From positions 17,900-81,899 of the forward strand of contig JAGCYV010000001.1 in the NCBI GenBank assembly GCA_017960605.1: a stretch of 64,000 nt of DNA. Direction: 5' to 3'. This document shows, one piece after another, positions 33,901 to 41,860 of this stretch. Source of the DNA: Bacteroidales bacterium (GTDB lineage: Bacteria; Bacteroidota; Bacteroidia; Bacteroidales; P3). Within the stretch, counting starts at the first letter, position 1. Each line of letters starts with the position of its first letter. A program made the translations under genes and the position numbers. The notes under the pieces are model-generated. The model was given only the letters and a program-made list of their open reading frames with translations, had not been told where the DNA came from and made no database searches.

Positions 33901-35016
33901 GTAGATGGCGTCGGCGGTGCGGCGTGAGGCGCCTCCGTTGCCGAGGAGGGCTCGCATGTCGGCATACTCGGCGAGCATCCGCGTGCGGTTGTCGCCACCG
34001 GTGATGAGTTGGAACTCGCGTTCGAGCCTCTCGGGGTTGAAGTCCTGCTGGATGAGCTCGGTGACGATGGGGCGGTCGGCGATGAGGTTGACCAGCGAGA
34101 TGTAGCGGATGCGGCTGCCGACGACGGCGCGTGCGATGAGGTAGGAGAGGGGATTGCCGCTGTAGCAGACCACCTGGGGCACGTTGAAGAGGGCCGCCTC
34201 GAGGGTGGCGGTACCGGAACAGACGATGGCGGCGTGGGCCGATGCCAGCAGCGGGTAGGTCTGGTCATAGACCACTTCGAGATTGCTTGATTGTTTGATT
34301 GCTTGATTGCTTGAGTATTTGGCAATCAGAGTGTCGTAGAATTCGTGGCCGATGAGATTCATGCCGGCTACGACGAAGTGGTATTCAGGATGCCGCCGGG
34401 CCAGCTGCACCATCTTGGGCAGGCTTTCCTTGAGCTCCTGACGGCGGCTGCCGGGCAGCAGGGCGATGAGGGGCTTGTCGGTGTTGAGTGTTAAGTGGTT
34501 AGTGTTGAGTGTCTCTACGGCGTCGAGCAGGGGATGGCCGACATAGAGGGCTTGCGGCAGGTGGTTCTCCTTGAAGAAGTCTTGTTCGAAGGGGAGGATG
34601 CAGCAGAGCAGGTCGAGGGAGCGCCGCATGCCTTTGATGCGTCCTTTCTTCCAGGCCCACACATTGGGCGAGATGTAATGGACGGTCTTGTATCCTTGTT
34701 GGTGTGCCCATGCTTCGATTTTGAGGTTGAAGCCGGGATAATCCACCCCGATGACCACATCGGGCCGGAAGGCTGCGATGTCCTGTTTGCAAAAGCGGAT
34801 ATTGCCCAGTACGGCGGGGAGATGGGCGAGCACTTCGACGAACCCCATGAAGGCGAGGTCGTGGATGTGCCTGACTGGCGTCCCCGCGAGTGCCGTCATG
34901 CGGTCACCGCCCCAGAAGCGGAACTCGGCCTGCGGGTCTTTGTCCCTCAGGGCCTGTATGAGAAGCGATCCGTGCAGATCGCCCGAAGCTTCGCCGGCGA
35001 TGATGTAGTATCTCAT
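33874..35016 (-). CDS. lpxB: Lipid A disaccharide synthase LpxB, with repeat-derived inserts
   Basis: 380 residues. It joins UDP-2,3-diacylglucosamine and lipid X to make the lipid A disaccharide at the inner membrane. The family start MRYYIIAGEASGDLHG, the SPNVWAWKKGR motif and LLPGSRRQE are present. Two in-frame inserts come from tandem repeats: residues 169-180 (LNTNHLTLNT) and about 235-245 (SSNQAIKQSSN). The C-terminus is also repeat-derived. The ATG at 35016 overlaps the upstream small membrane gene by four bases; the longer open frame is not coding. Confidence 0.95.
   Translation of the reverse strand: MRYYIIAGEASGDLHGSLLIQALRDKDPQAEFRFWGGDRMTALAGTPVRHIHDLAFMGFVEVLAHLPAVLGNIRFCKQDIAAFRPDVVIGVDYPGFNLKIEAWAHQQGYKTVHYISPNVWAWKKGRIKGMRRSLDLLCCILPFEQDFFKENHLPQALYVGHPLLDAVETLNTNHLTLNTDKPLIALLPGSRRQELKESLPKMVQLARRHPEYHFVVAGMNLIGHEFYDTLIAKYSSNQAIKQSSNLEVVYDQTYPLLASAHAAIVCSGTATLEAALFNVPQVVCYSGNPLSYLIARAVVGSRIRYISLVNLIADRPIVTELIQQDFNPERLEREFQLITGGDNRTRMLAEYADMRALLGNGGASRRTADAIYNLTLNTKH
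34281..34316 (-). repeat. Octamer repeat inside lpxB
   Basis: Units GATTGCTT, GATTGTTT, GATTGCTT and GATTGCTT, the same family as in rimO and the lysozyme-like gene. Read as SNQAIKQSSN. Confidence 0.85.
34481..34515 (-). repeat. Heptamer repeat inside lpxB
   Basis: Five 7-bp units: GTGTTGA, GTGTTAA, GTGGTTA, GTGTTGA and GTGTCTC. Same family as at the lpxB 3' end. Read as LNTNHLTLNT. Confidence 0.85.
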
Positions 35017-35297
35017 TTGAAGTTGAGGATGTGGTGGCTGATCAGGTAGTACATGAAGGGGATGAAGGTGAGGAAGAGCACGGTGGCGATGGTCTTGGTG
35101 ACGACGGGATGCTGTTGGGTTTTGGCGAAGTGGCGCAGCAGCAGTATGGGAGGCAGGAAGCATCCGGCATACCAGGAGATATGTGTCAGAATGGGTTGGT
35201 GGGCGACGAGGAGTCCTGCGGAAAGCAGGAGGGCCACCGCCACTTCGGAGCCTATCGCGAGAAGAACCCCGGAGAGAATGTTGTCTTTGATGCTCAT
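35013..35297 (-). CDS. Small three-TM membrane protein
   Basis: 94 residues with three hydrophobic segments (about 6-32, 37-55 and 67-87). No family recognised. It overlaps both the DUF4340 gene upstream (four bases) and lpxB downstream (ATGA), so it is a translated part of the operon. A link with lipid A synthesis or with the Gld transporter is possible but only positional. Confidence 0.7.
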   Translation of the reverse strand: MSIKDNILSGVLLAIGSEVAVALLLSAGLLVAHQPILTHISWYAGCFLPPILLLRHFAKTQQHPVVTKTIATVLFLTFIPFMYYLISHHILNFK

Positions 35298-36346
35298 TGT
35301 CCGAGGAAGTAGGAGGCGGGTTGAAGGATGTTGTCGAAGATGTAGTACTGGATGAGAACGGTGTCTTTGTCGTTCAGAATGGCGTAGAGACGGTTGAGGT
35401 CGAAGGTCTCATACATCTCGGGGTCGGGCATGTTGACAAGGTCCTCGGGATTGTTGTATTTGATGTAGGTCTTGAGTTCGGTGGTGTTGCCGGCGGTGTC
35501 GGTGACGGTGAGGATGGAGCGGGGCTGCCCCGAGACGCAGCTGTCGGCGAAGGAGTTGGGAACGATTGCGGCGAACTCGTCGAAGTTCATCCAGGAGAAT
35601 GACGAGAGCATCTGGGCGACACGGGCGGTGTCGAAGGCCGGTACGGGAGTGCCATCATAGAGGAAGAAGGAGAATCCGTCGCCGGAACGACGTACGGAGA
35701 ACGACTGTTCCGGAGTGGCGGGCAGTTGGAGTTGGACATTCTCAATCTGGTGGACATCGAGATCGACGATGAGGTGGCTCCGCCATTTGAGCGGATCGGT
35801 GACAAAGCGCGGTGTGAGGAACCCGCGGAATCCGGGGATGTGGATGACATAGGGCACTTTGTCGCCTTCGCGGAACATATAGGAGGCCAGCATGTCCTGT
35901 GTCTCGCGGCCCACATAGTAGGTGACGGTGAGTTTCTCGCGGGGGAAGAGTTTCAGCTTTCCGTGGAACCAGTTGATGAACGGCACACGCTGATAGACTT
36001 CCACCTTGATGGCGCGTGCGGAGAGGTCTTTGATGATGGTGGGTACGGCGTTGCGGTTCACCTGCTGGCGGATGCGCATGGTGTTGAGCGTCTCCAGCAG
36101 CAGGTCGATGAGGGGCTGGTTGGCGGGATACTGGTTATCGACGACCCACGAGGAATCGCCCACGCGGGTGAGCAGCACCTCGTTGTCCTGCTTGTCGGCA
36201 AGGAAGATGCGGGTCACCGAGCTGATATCGGCCACGTGGTAGTCCTGTTCGAAGGTGGCTTTCTTGGAACCGCGCAGGGCCACTATCACTGCGACAAGTG
36301 CGATGAGTAGCGCAACGGCGATGAGTATGAGGTTTCTTTTCTTCAT
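35294..36346 (-). CDS. DUF4340 protein
   Basis: 350 residues. One N-terminal membrane anchor (NLILIAVALLIALVAVIVAL) and a large periplasmic domain of DUF4340 type, with repeats of the form ISSVTRIFLADKQDNEVLLTR. DUF4340 genes usually follow GldG-like genes, as here, and are thought to be accessory to that ABC system. It overlaps gldFG upstream and the small membrane gene downstream by four bases each. Confidence 0.85.
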   Translation of the reverse strand: MKKRNLILIAVALLIALVAVIVALRGSKKATFEQDYHVADISSVTRIFLADKQDNEVLLTRVGDSSWVVDNQYPANQPLIDLLLETLNTMRIRQQVNRNAVPTIIKDLSARAIKVEVYQRVPFINWFHGKLKLFPREKLTVTYYVGRETQDMLASYMFREGDKVPYVIHIPGFRGFLTPRFVTDPLKWRSHLIVDLDVHQIENVQLQLPATPEQSFSVRRSGDGFSFFLYDGTPVPAFDTARVAQMLSSFSWMNFDEFAAIVPNSFADSCVSGQPRSILTVTDTAGNTTELKTYIKYNNPEDLVNMPDPEMYETFDLNRLYAILNDKDTVLIQYYIFDNILQPASYFLGQ

Positions 36347-38826
36347 TTAGGTTGGCGTTTGGTGTATTTCTTGCGGCGCACCAGCAGGATCACTCCTCCC
36401 GTGGCGGCGAGGAGCAGCAGCGGGCAGATGATGTTGATGACTTGGTATCGGGTGCGCTGTTCGCGGACTTTCAGTACGTCGAGCTTGCGAAGTTTGATGC
36501 TGCGGGAACGGGAGTCCATCATCCCTTCGTCGCCGACCAGATAGTTGACGGCGTTCAGCAGGAAGTCCTTGTTGGCATACATGGTCTGGGTGTAGAAGTC
36601 GTAACCCAACGGCAGCACCGCCTCCTCTTCCTCGATGTAACGGTTGCGGATGATGTCACCGTCGCTGACGACGATCATCTTGGTGAAGTCTCCCTCCTCG
36701 CGGTAACCCATCGAAGCCTGCGAGGTGAATACGGGCGACAGGCGGTTGCGCCAAGCCGATAGGAAGGAACCCTCCAAGAGCACCGCGATGGGCAGCTGGG
36801 AGGCCGAATACTGCCGTCGGTCGGGTTGCGCCTGTGCGTCAGCCAGATCGACGATGGCGGGTGCGTTCTTCACCCGGGTGTATTCCGAGGTGGTGAGCAG
36901 CACGGTCTTGCGGATATCGTTGTCGATAAGGTCGATGCTGGATACGAAGTCCGTCTTCAGCAGGTCGAGGTTGCGCACGATGGGGTGCTGCGACAAGGGG
37001 ACAATCTCGGGGAAGTAGTACCACGGGCAGAAGCGCATCTGGGGTTTGTCGCCCACCTGTCCCACCTGGATGGGGATGGGACGGCAGCGCATATCCATCA
37101 GCAGGTTGGGGTTGATGCGTACGCCGTAGTTGAAGAGCATCTCGTCGAGGCCCAAGGGATAGCGGGTGGCCATCATCTGCCCGCGGTCGGCCAAGCTGTC
37201 GAGGTCGGCGTCGAGGGCGTCGATGAGCCAAAGTACCTTGCCTCCGTACATGATGTATTGGTCAAGGATGTACAGGTCCTGGTCGGAGAACGCCTTCGTG
37301 GGTTTGGCGATAATCAGCAGGTCGTACAGGTTGTAGAAGGAGTATTCGTTCGAGTCGGTGTCGCTCTTGCGATGGGCGGTGAGCGACTGTATCTGTCCGT
37401 CGATGGAGACGTAGTCGAGGTTGTAATACTCCTGAAGCGACCGTTGCAGGTCGTAGATCACGCCGCCGAACAGTTCTCCATGCCCTTGCAGGAACCCGAT
37501 GGTTTGCTTCTCGTTGCGGGTCAGTCCCCGGATGGCATTGATAAGGACATACTCCAGGTTCTGGATGGAGTTGTTCAGCAGGTCGGCGTCTTTCACATAC
37601 CGCTGGTTCTGGATGAGCTGCACCGAGGTTTCGCGTCCGCGATAATAGACATCGGCCGCCGGAATCAGTATCTGCGTCGTCATCCCGTTGCCCGAGGCCA
37701 CCTGTATCTGGGTGGGCTGGATGCCCTTCCTCGCCAGCTTCTGGTAGAACACCTGCTGCTCTTCGCGGCTCTCGAAATTGTTGGGGTTCACAAACTCGTA
37801 CTCGATGTTGCTGTTGTAGGCACGGAACTGGTTCAACATCTCCTTGGTCTCGTTCTGCAACCGCTTGAAGTCCGACGGGAACTCGCCTTCGAGATAGACG
37901 CGGAACAGCACCGGCTCCTCAATCTGTTTGAGCCACTGCTTGGTCGATTTGCTCAGCGTGTAGCGCCGCTCCGAGGTGAGGTCGAGTCTCAGGAAAAGGA
38001 AGTTGCTGATGACGCTGACGGCGGCGATGATGGCGATGGTGACGCCCATCTCTATCCAGTGGCTCCGTTTCAGGCTTTTGCGTTTCGTCCAGCCGCCCCA
38101 TTTGCGGCTTTGCAGCACCATCCGGGTGGCCATCAGGAACAGCGCCATCACGCACAGGAAATAGACCACGTCGCGTGTATCCACCACCCCGCGGCTGATG
38201 CTTCCGTAGTGGTGCATCAATCCCAGCCGTTTGATGAAGAGGTCCGCACTGCCCAGCAGCCCCATGTTATAGATGCTCTCGAACCCCAGATAGGTCACGG
38301 CGCAGAGCACGGCGGCCAGGATGAACGAGACGATCTGGTTGTTGGTCAGCGACGAGCAGAAGAGGCCGATGGCCACAAAGGCACCGCCCAGCAGCAGCAG
38401 GCCGATGTAGGAGCCCACCACGCTGCCCGTGTCGATGTTGCCTATGGGGTCGCCCAGGGCATAGACACTCACATAGCATACCAATGTCGGCAGCAGTGAG
38501 ATGAATACCAGCGTCCAGGAGGCCAGGAATTTGGCCCACACAATGGTCCAGTCGCTCAGCGGCCGGGTCATCAGCATCTCGATGGTACCCGCACGGCGTT
38601 CCTCGGCCAGCGAGCGCATCGTGATGGCCGGAATCAGGAACAGGTACAGGAACGGCCCGATGAGGAACAAGCCGTCCATGCCGGCATAGCCGTAGTCAAG
38701 GATGTTGAAGTCGCTTTTCAGTACCCACAGCATCAAGCCCGTGAGCACCAGGAATACCGCAATGGTAAGGTATCCGATCAGTGATGAGAAGAAGCCTGAT
38801 AGTTCTTTCTTGTATAGTGTGAACAC
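36343..38826 (-). CDS. GldF-GldG fusion ABC transporter protein
   Basis: 827 residues. The first about 240 form an ABC-2 permease with six membrane segments and the SLAEERRAGTIEMLMTRPLS motif (GldF). From about 255 a second membrane anchor leads into a large periplasmic GldG-like domain, closing with a C-terminal membrane segment. GldF and GldG are separate in Flavobacterium, where they form an ABC transporter with the ATPase GldA; in Bacteroidales they are often fused. The ATPase gene is not in the window. GTG start. Confidence 0.9.
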   Translation of the reverse strand: MFTLYKKELSGFFSSLIGYLTIAVFLVLTGLMLWVLKSDFNILDYGYAGMDGLFLIGPFLYLFLIPAITMRSLAEERRAGTIEMLMTRPLSDWTIVWAKFLASWTLVFISLLPTLVCYVSVYALGDPIGNIDTGSVVGSYIGLLLLGGAFVAIGLFCSSLTNNQIVSFILAAVLCAVTYLGFESIYNMGLLGSADLFIKRLGLMHHYGSISRGVVDTRDVVYFLCVMALFLMATRMVLQSRKWGGWTKRKSLKRSHWIEMGVTIAIIAAVSVISNFLFLRLDLTSERRYTLSKSTKQWLKQIEEPVLFRVYLEGEFPSDFKRLQNETKEMLNQFRAYNSNIEYEFVNPNNFESREEQQVFYQKLARKGIQPTQIQVASGNGMTTQILIPAADVYYRGRETSVQLIQNQRYVKDADLLNNSIQNLEYVLINAIRGLTRNEKQTIGFLQGHGELFGGVIYDLQRSLQEYYNLDYVSIDGQIQSLTAHRKSDTDSNEYSFYNLYDLLIIAKPTKAFSDQDLYILDQYIMYGGKVLWLIDALDADLDSLADRGQMMATRYPLGLDEMLFNYGVRINPNLLMDMRCRPIPIQVGQVGDKPQMRFCPWYYFPEIVPLSQHPIVRNLDLLKTDFVSSIDLIDNDIRKTVLLTTSEYTRVKNAPAIVDLADAQAQPDRRQYSASQLPIAVLLEGSFLSAWRNRLSPVFTSQASMGYREEGDFTKMIVVSDGDIIRNRYIEEEEAVLPLGYDFYTQTMYANKDFLLNAVNYLVGDEGMMDSRSRSIKLRKLDVLKVREQRTRYQVINIICPLLLLAATGGVILLVRRKKYTKRQPK

Positions 38827-38829
38827 AGG

Positions 38830-38857
38830 GTTAAGTGTTTAGTGGTTGGTGTTATTC
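38830..38857 (-). repeat. Heptamer repeat between M28 and gldFG genes
   Basis: Units GTTAAGT, GTTTAGT, GGTTGGT, GTTATTC, 7 bp each. Same family as the repeats in and after lpxB. It fills the gap and covers the M28-like stop. Confidence 0.65.
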
Positions 38858-40513
38858 GCGGTAGCGTTGTGCTTTGCTTTGGGGGCTTCGACCCTGATAC
38901 AGACCTTCGCCGATCTGGCTCACGAGGTCCGAGGTCAGCTGGGTTGCCAGCGTCAGTATGCGACGGTCGATATTTTCCCAGATGTCGGTGGTCACGTGGT
39001 TGTTCTGCATCCCGTTGTGGGTGGTAATCACCAGCGACGGAATACCCATCGCGTCGAAAGCACGTGCGTCGCCCTTCGGGTCGCTCTTCTCTTTCGTGAT
39101 CAGGATGTCGTGACGGCCTCCCGCTTGGTAGGTGTGGCTATTCACCTTCTTCATCAGCGGGAAACGGCAGTCGTCCAGCACCGCTACGCTGTCGCCCTTG
39201 TTGTTGCCGCGCATGAGAATCGACGGCCAGATGCGTTGCAGTTCGCCGAAGCTCTTGTCGAAGGTGCGCACGCTGGTGTCGCAGTAGAGCGCCTCCTTCC
39301 ACAAGGTCGGGTAGCGGTTGTCGCCCAGCACCACCAGGCTGTCGCCGTAGCCGATGTTCTGCACATTCACGAAGGCCTCCACCTGGTGCAGCCTCGGATA
39401 GCTGTTGATGAACGCCCTCGAGCCGAGGTATTGCTGCTCGCTGCCGCTGAAGAGCACGAAGAGCACGCTGCGTTTCGGACGGTAGTCGAGGTCGCTCAGC
39501 ACACGGGCCGTCTCCAGCACCGCCGCCACGCCCGAGGCGTTGATGTCCGCTCCCGGGAAGATGCAGGTCTCGCCTTGGATGCCGCTGCCGTCCAGCGAAG
39601 CTCCCACCACCACTATCTCGCGGCGCAAGTCTTTGTCTTTTCCCTCCAGCAGACCCACCACATTCACTGTGGTGGCGCGGGGACGGTAACGGGCATTGAT
39701 GTCAATTTCGGCCTTTTTCAGCGTCGAGAAGGAACTTACCTTGTGGTCGTTGTCGATAGCTGCAATGGCGGCATCGAGGCTCATCGCCTCTCCCGTCAGC
39801 AGCTCGCGTCCGCAGTCGGACGTCACCTGCAGGATGGGGAAGGTGGTCAGATGAGGCAGCTCGCCGCAATAGATACGGCTCTGCGGCTCCCAGCTGTGGC
39901 AGCTGGGGCTGATATTGACGGCAATCATGCCGATGGCCCCGTGCCGTTCGGCCGTGCGCGCTTTGTCGCGCAGGCTGCGGTAGTGCGAGCCCACGCTCTC
40001 GGGTAGCCACGTCGGCAAACCCGTCAGCACTACGGCTATCTTACCCTTCACATCCACATACTTGTACTCGTTCAGCAGGCCGTTATCCACACCGTAGCCG
40101 CAGAACACCATCTGTGCATCCACGTATCCGCGGCCCGTCATAGCGGCGCAGCAGAACTCGTTGCCCAGCGTAAAGACACGCTTCTCCTTGCTGCCGGGAA
40201 TGTAGATGTTGAACTTGCAGTTCTCAATCTCGTTGCACTCCACCTCGAACGGCTGTTCCTTCATCTCACGCACACCATAGCGGCGCAACACGTTCTCCAC
40301 ATAGCGTACCGCACGTTCGTGTCCCACCGTTCCGGCCATGCGGCCCTCGTAGGTCTCCGACGACAGTTCGACAATGTGTTTCATCACCGAGTCGGTGTTG
40401 ATGACGGGCATCGGCACGGGTTCGCGGTCCTGGGCCGAAACGGTGGCGCAGGTCAGCGTCAGTGCCGCTGCGCAAAAGTGCAAGAAGATGCGGCTGAGTC
40501 TCATTTTCTCCAT
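38852..40513 (-). CDS. M28-family peptidase homologue, catalytically degenerate
   Basis: 553 residues. Signal peptide (cleavage near VSAQD), a PA-type insert (about 110-250) and an M28 fold. Compared with the family motifs, GAHxD is GASLD (Ser306 for the zinc His), xDDNASG is ADINASG (Ile324 for the bridging Asp), GEE is GSE (Ser358 for the general base) and the later metal Asp is Gln385. Only Glu359 and the C-terminal NHVTTD His remain. It should not hydrolyse peptides. A binding or chaperone role is likely. First gene of the long operon, with its own promoter. Confidence 0.85.
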   Translation of the reverse strand: MEKMRLSRIFLHFCAAALTLTCATVSAQDREPVPMPVINTDSVMKHIVELSSETYEGRMAGTVGHERAVRYVENVLRRYGVREMKEQPFEVECNEIENCKFNIYIPGSKEKRVFTLGNEFCCAAMTGRGYVDAQMVFCGYGVDNGLLNEYKYVDVKGKIAVVLTGLPTWLPESVGSHYRSLRDKARTAERHGAIGMIAVNISPSCHSWEPQSRIYCGELPHLTTFPILQVTSDCGRELLTGEAMSLDAAIAAIDNDHKVSSFSTLKKAEIDINARYRPRATTVNVVGLLEGKDKDLRREIVVVGASLDGSGIQGETCIFPGADINASGVAAVLETARVLSDLDYRPKRSVLFVLFSGSEQQYLGSRAFINSYPRLHQVEAFVNVQNIGYGDSLVVLGDNRYPTLWKEALYCDTSVRTFDKSFGELQRIWPSILMRGNNKGDSVAVLDDCRFPLMKKVNSHTYQAGGRHDILITKEKSDPKGDARAFDAMGIPSLVITTHNGMQNNHVTTDIWENIDRRILTLATQLTSDLVSQIGEGLYQGRSPQSKAQRYRE

Positions 40514-40589
40514 TTTTATTATCGTTGTTTTTGTTTCAAATAATTGTCAGCGTGCGTATTGTACGTGCGCACGCGTATATTGTAATCTG

Positions 40590-40618
40590 CAAATATACAC
40601 TTTTTTCTCTATTTGCAA
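40590..40618 (-). promoter_or_regulatory. Promoter of the M28-to-rimO operon
   Basis: On the minus strand TTG, about 18 bp, then TATATTTG, a perfect -7 box about 77 bp before the M28-like start. The leader between them and the gene holds a CGTGCGCACG palindrome (40564-40573) that could be an operator. Confidence 0.7.
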
Positions 40619-40640
40619 CGAAAAAAAACACTCTATTTCT

Positions 40641-40690
40641 ACACAAGTTCAACACAAGTTTAACAAAGGCTTAACAAGGGAGTAACAAGG
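40641..40690. repeat. 11-bp tandem repeat (ACACAAGTTTA type)
   Basis: Four degenerate 11-bp units: ACACAAGTTCA, ACACAAGTTTA, ACAAAGGCTTA, ACAAGGGAGTA. It lies between the M28 promoter and the terminator of the OmpA lipoprotein. Confidence 0.75.
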
Positions 40691-40712
40691 ATTGGATGGT
40701 TGTATGACAAAA

Positions 40713-40746
40713 AATGGGTGGCACTCATCGGAGAATGCCACCCATT
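40713..40746 (-). terminator. Terminator of the OmpA lipoprotein gene
   Basis: Stem AATGGGTGGCA/TGCCACCCATT with a 12-base loop; on the minus strand it is followed by TTTTTTG. It sits 24 bp past the stop of the gene. Confidence 0.88.
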
Positions 40747-40770
40747 GGGGTTGTAGTAACGTCTTCTTTA

Positions 40771-41784
40771 TCAGTTCTCCATCTCCTGGAGCAGCTTGTC
40801 GAGGTTGGGGGTGAGGATGATTTCGGTGCGGCGGTTGATGGCCTTGTTCTCGGCGCTGGTGTTGGGCACCTTGGGGGCAAACTCACCGTGACCGCAAGCT
40901 TCGATGCGCGAGGGGTTGATGCCCTTGCCGTTCTGCAACAGAAGTTTGACGATGGCGGTGGCGCGCATCACGCTGAGGTCCCAGTTGTCTTTGACGGCAG
41001 TGGAACCGCGATAGGCGTCGTTGTCGGTGTGGCCTTCAACCATGATGTTGAGGGTGGAGTCCTGTTCCAGTACTTTGGCCAGTTCCTTGATGGCGTTCAC
41101 ACCGTCCTTGCTGACGGTCCAGCTGGCCGAGGGGAAGAGCAGCTTGTTCTCCATCGAGACATACACCTTGCCGTCTTTGGTCTCCACCTTCAGGCCTTTG
41201 TCGGCAAAGCCTGTGAGGGCTTTGGTGACCGAGTTGCGCACGGCTTCCAGTTCGCGCTCCTTGGCCTCGAGCTGGGCTTTGGTGGCGGCTTCCTTTTGTT
41301 CAAGTTCTTTCTGCTTAGCCAGCAGTTCGCTGCGCTGTAGTTTGAAGTCTTCCTGCTGCTCCTCGAGCTCCTGCTGGCGGGCTTGCAGCTCGCGTTCTTT
41401 GTCGCTCAGTTCCTTGGTGCGGGCGGTGAGCAGGTTCTGGGCGCGGGTCAGGTCGCGGCTCTTGCCGGCCACCTCCTGAATGTAGTTCTCCATAGTGGTG
41501 TCGTAGTGGTGGGTCATCTGCTCGATACGGCGGCTCAGGCTGTCGGCTCGGGCTTCGGCTACGTTCTTGGCGAGGGCGAGGTCGGTATAGTCGGCATTGA
41601 GTGCCTGGTTCTGACGGGCTAATGCGGCATTCTCCTCCTTGAGTTCCAGCAGCTCCTGCTGGGTGAGGTTGTATTGTTTCGAGGTTTGGTCATACTTGGC
41701 CTGCAGGCTCTCGTGCTCGGTGAGGGTGACGCACGAACTGAGGCTGATGGCAACAACGCTGCCGAGGAATATGATTTTCTTCAT
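40771..41784 (-). CDS. OmpA-family lipoprotein with coiled coil
   Basis: 337 residues. Lipobox SLSSC with Cys18. Residues about 25-195 form a long coiled coil rich in Glu, Gln and Lys (KDRELQARQQELEEQ type). The C-terminal third is an OmpA peptidoglycan-binding domain: VEGHTDNDAYRG and NRRTEIILTPN. It probably tethers the outer membrane to peptidoglycan across the periplasm. It is alone on its transcript, divergent from the ClC gene. Confidence 0.9.
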   Translation of the reverse strand: MKKIIFLGSVVAISLSSCVTLTEHESLQAKYDQTSKQYNLTQQELLELKEENAALARQNQALNADYTDLALAKNVAEARADSLSRRIEQMTHHYDTTMENYIQEVAGKSRDLTRAQNLLTARTKELSDKERELQARQQELEEQQEDFKLQRSELLAKQKELEQKEAATKAQLEAKERELEAVRNSVTKALTGFADKGLKVETKDGKVYVSMENKLLFPSASWTVSKDGVNAIKELAKVLEQDSTLNIMVEGHTDNDAYRGSTAVKDNWDLSVMRATAIVKLLLQNGKGINPSRIEACGHGEFAPKVPNTSAENKAINRRTEIILTPNLDKLLQEMEN

Positions 41785-41830
41785 TTCTGTTAAATTTTTG
41801 ACTTAAATAACGCAATTTAAATTTATTTCG

Positions 41831-41838
41831 TATCTTTG
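41831..41838 (+). promoter_or_regulatory. -7 promoter box of the ClC gene
   Basis: TATCTTTG, a perfect -7 box 22 bp before the ATG. A matching TTTG at the usual distance is not seen, so the -33 element is degenerate. Confidence 0.6.
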
Positions 41839-41860
41839 CCGCCGAATTTTTTTGAAAACA

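Noticed and set aside
36826-38499. Long open frame opposite gldFG
   Set aside because: Its protein is a low-complexity His/Val/Gln mix typical of the antisense of a GC-rich gene; the GldF-GldG reading is clear.
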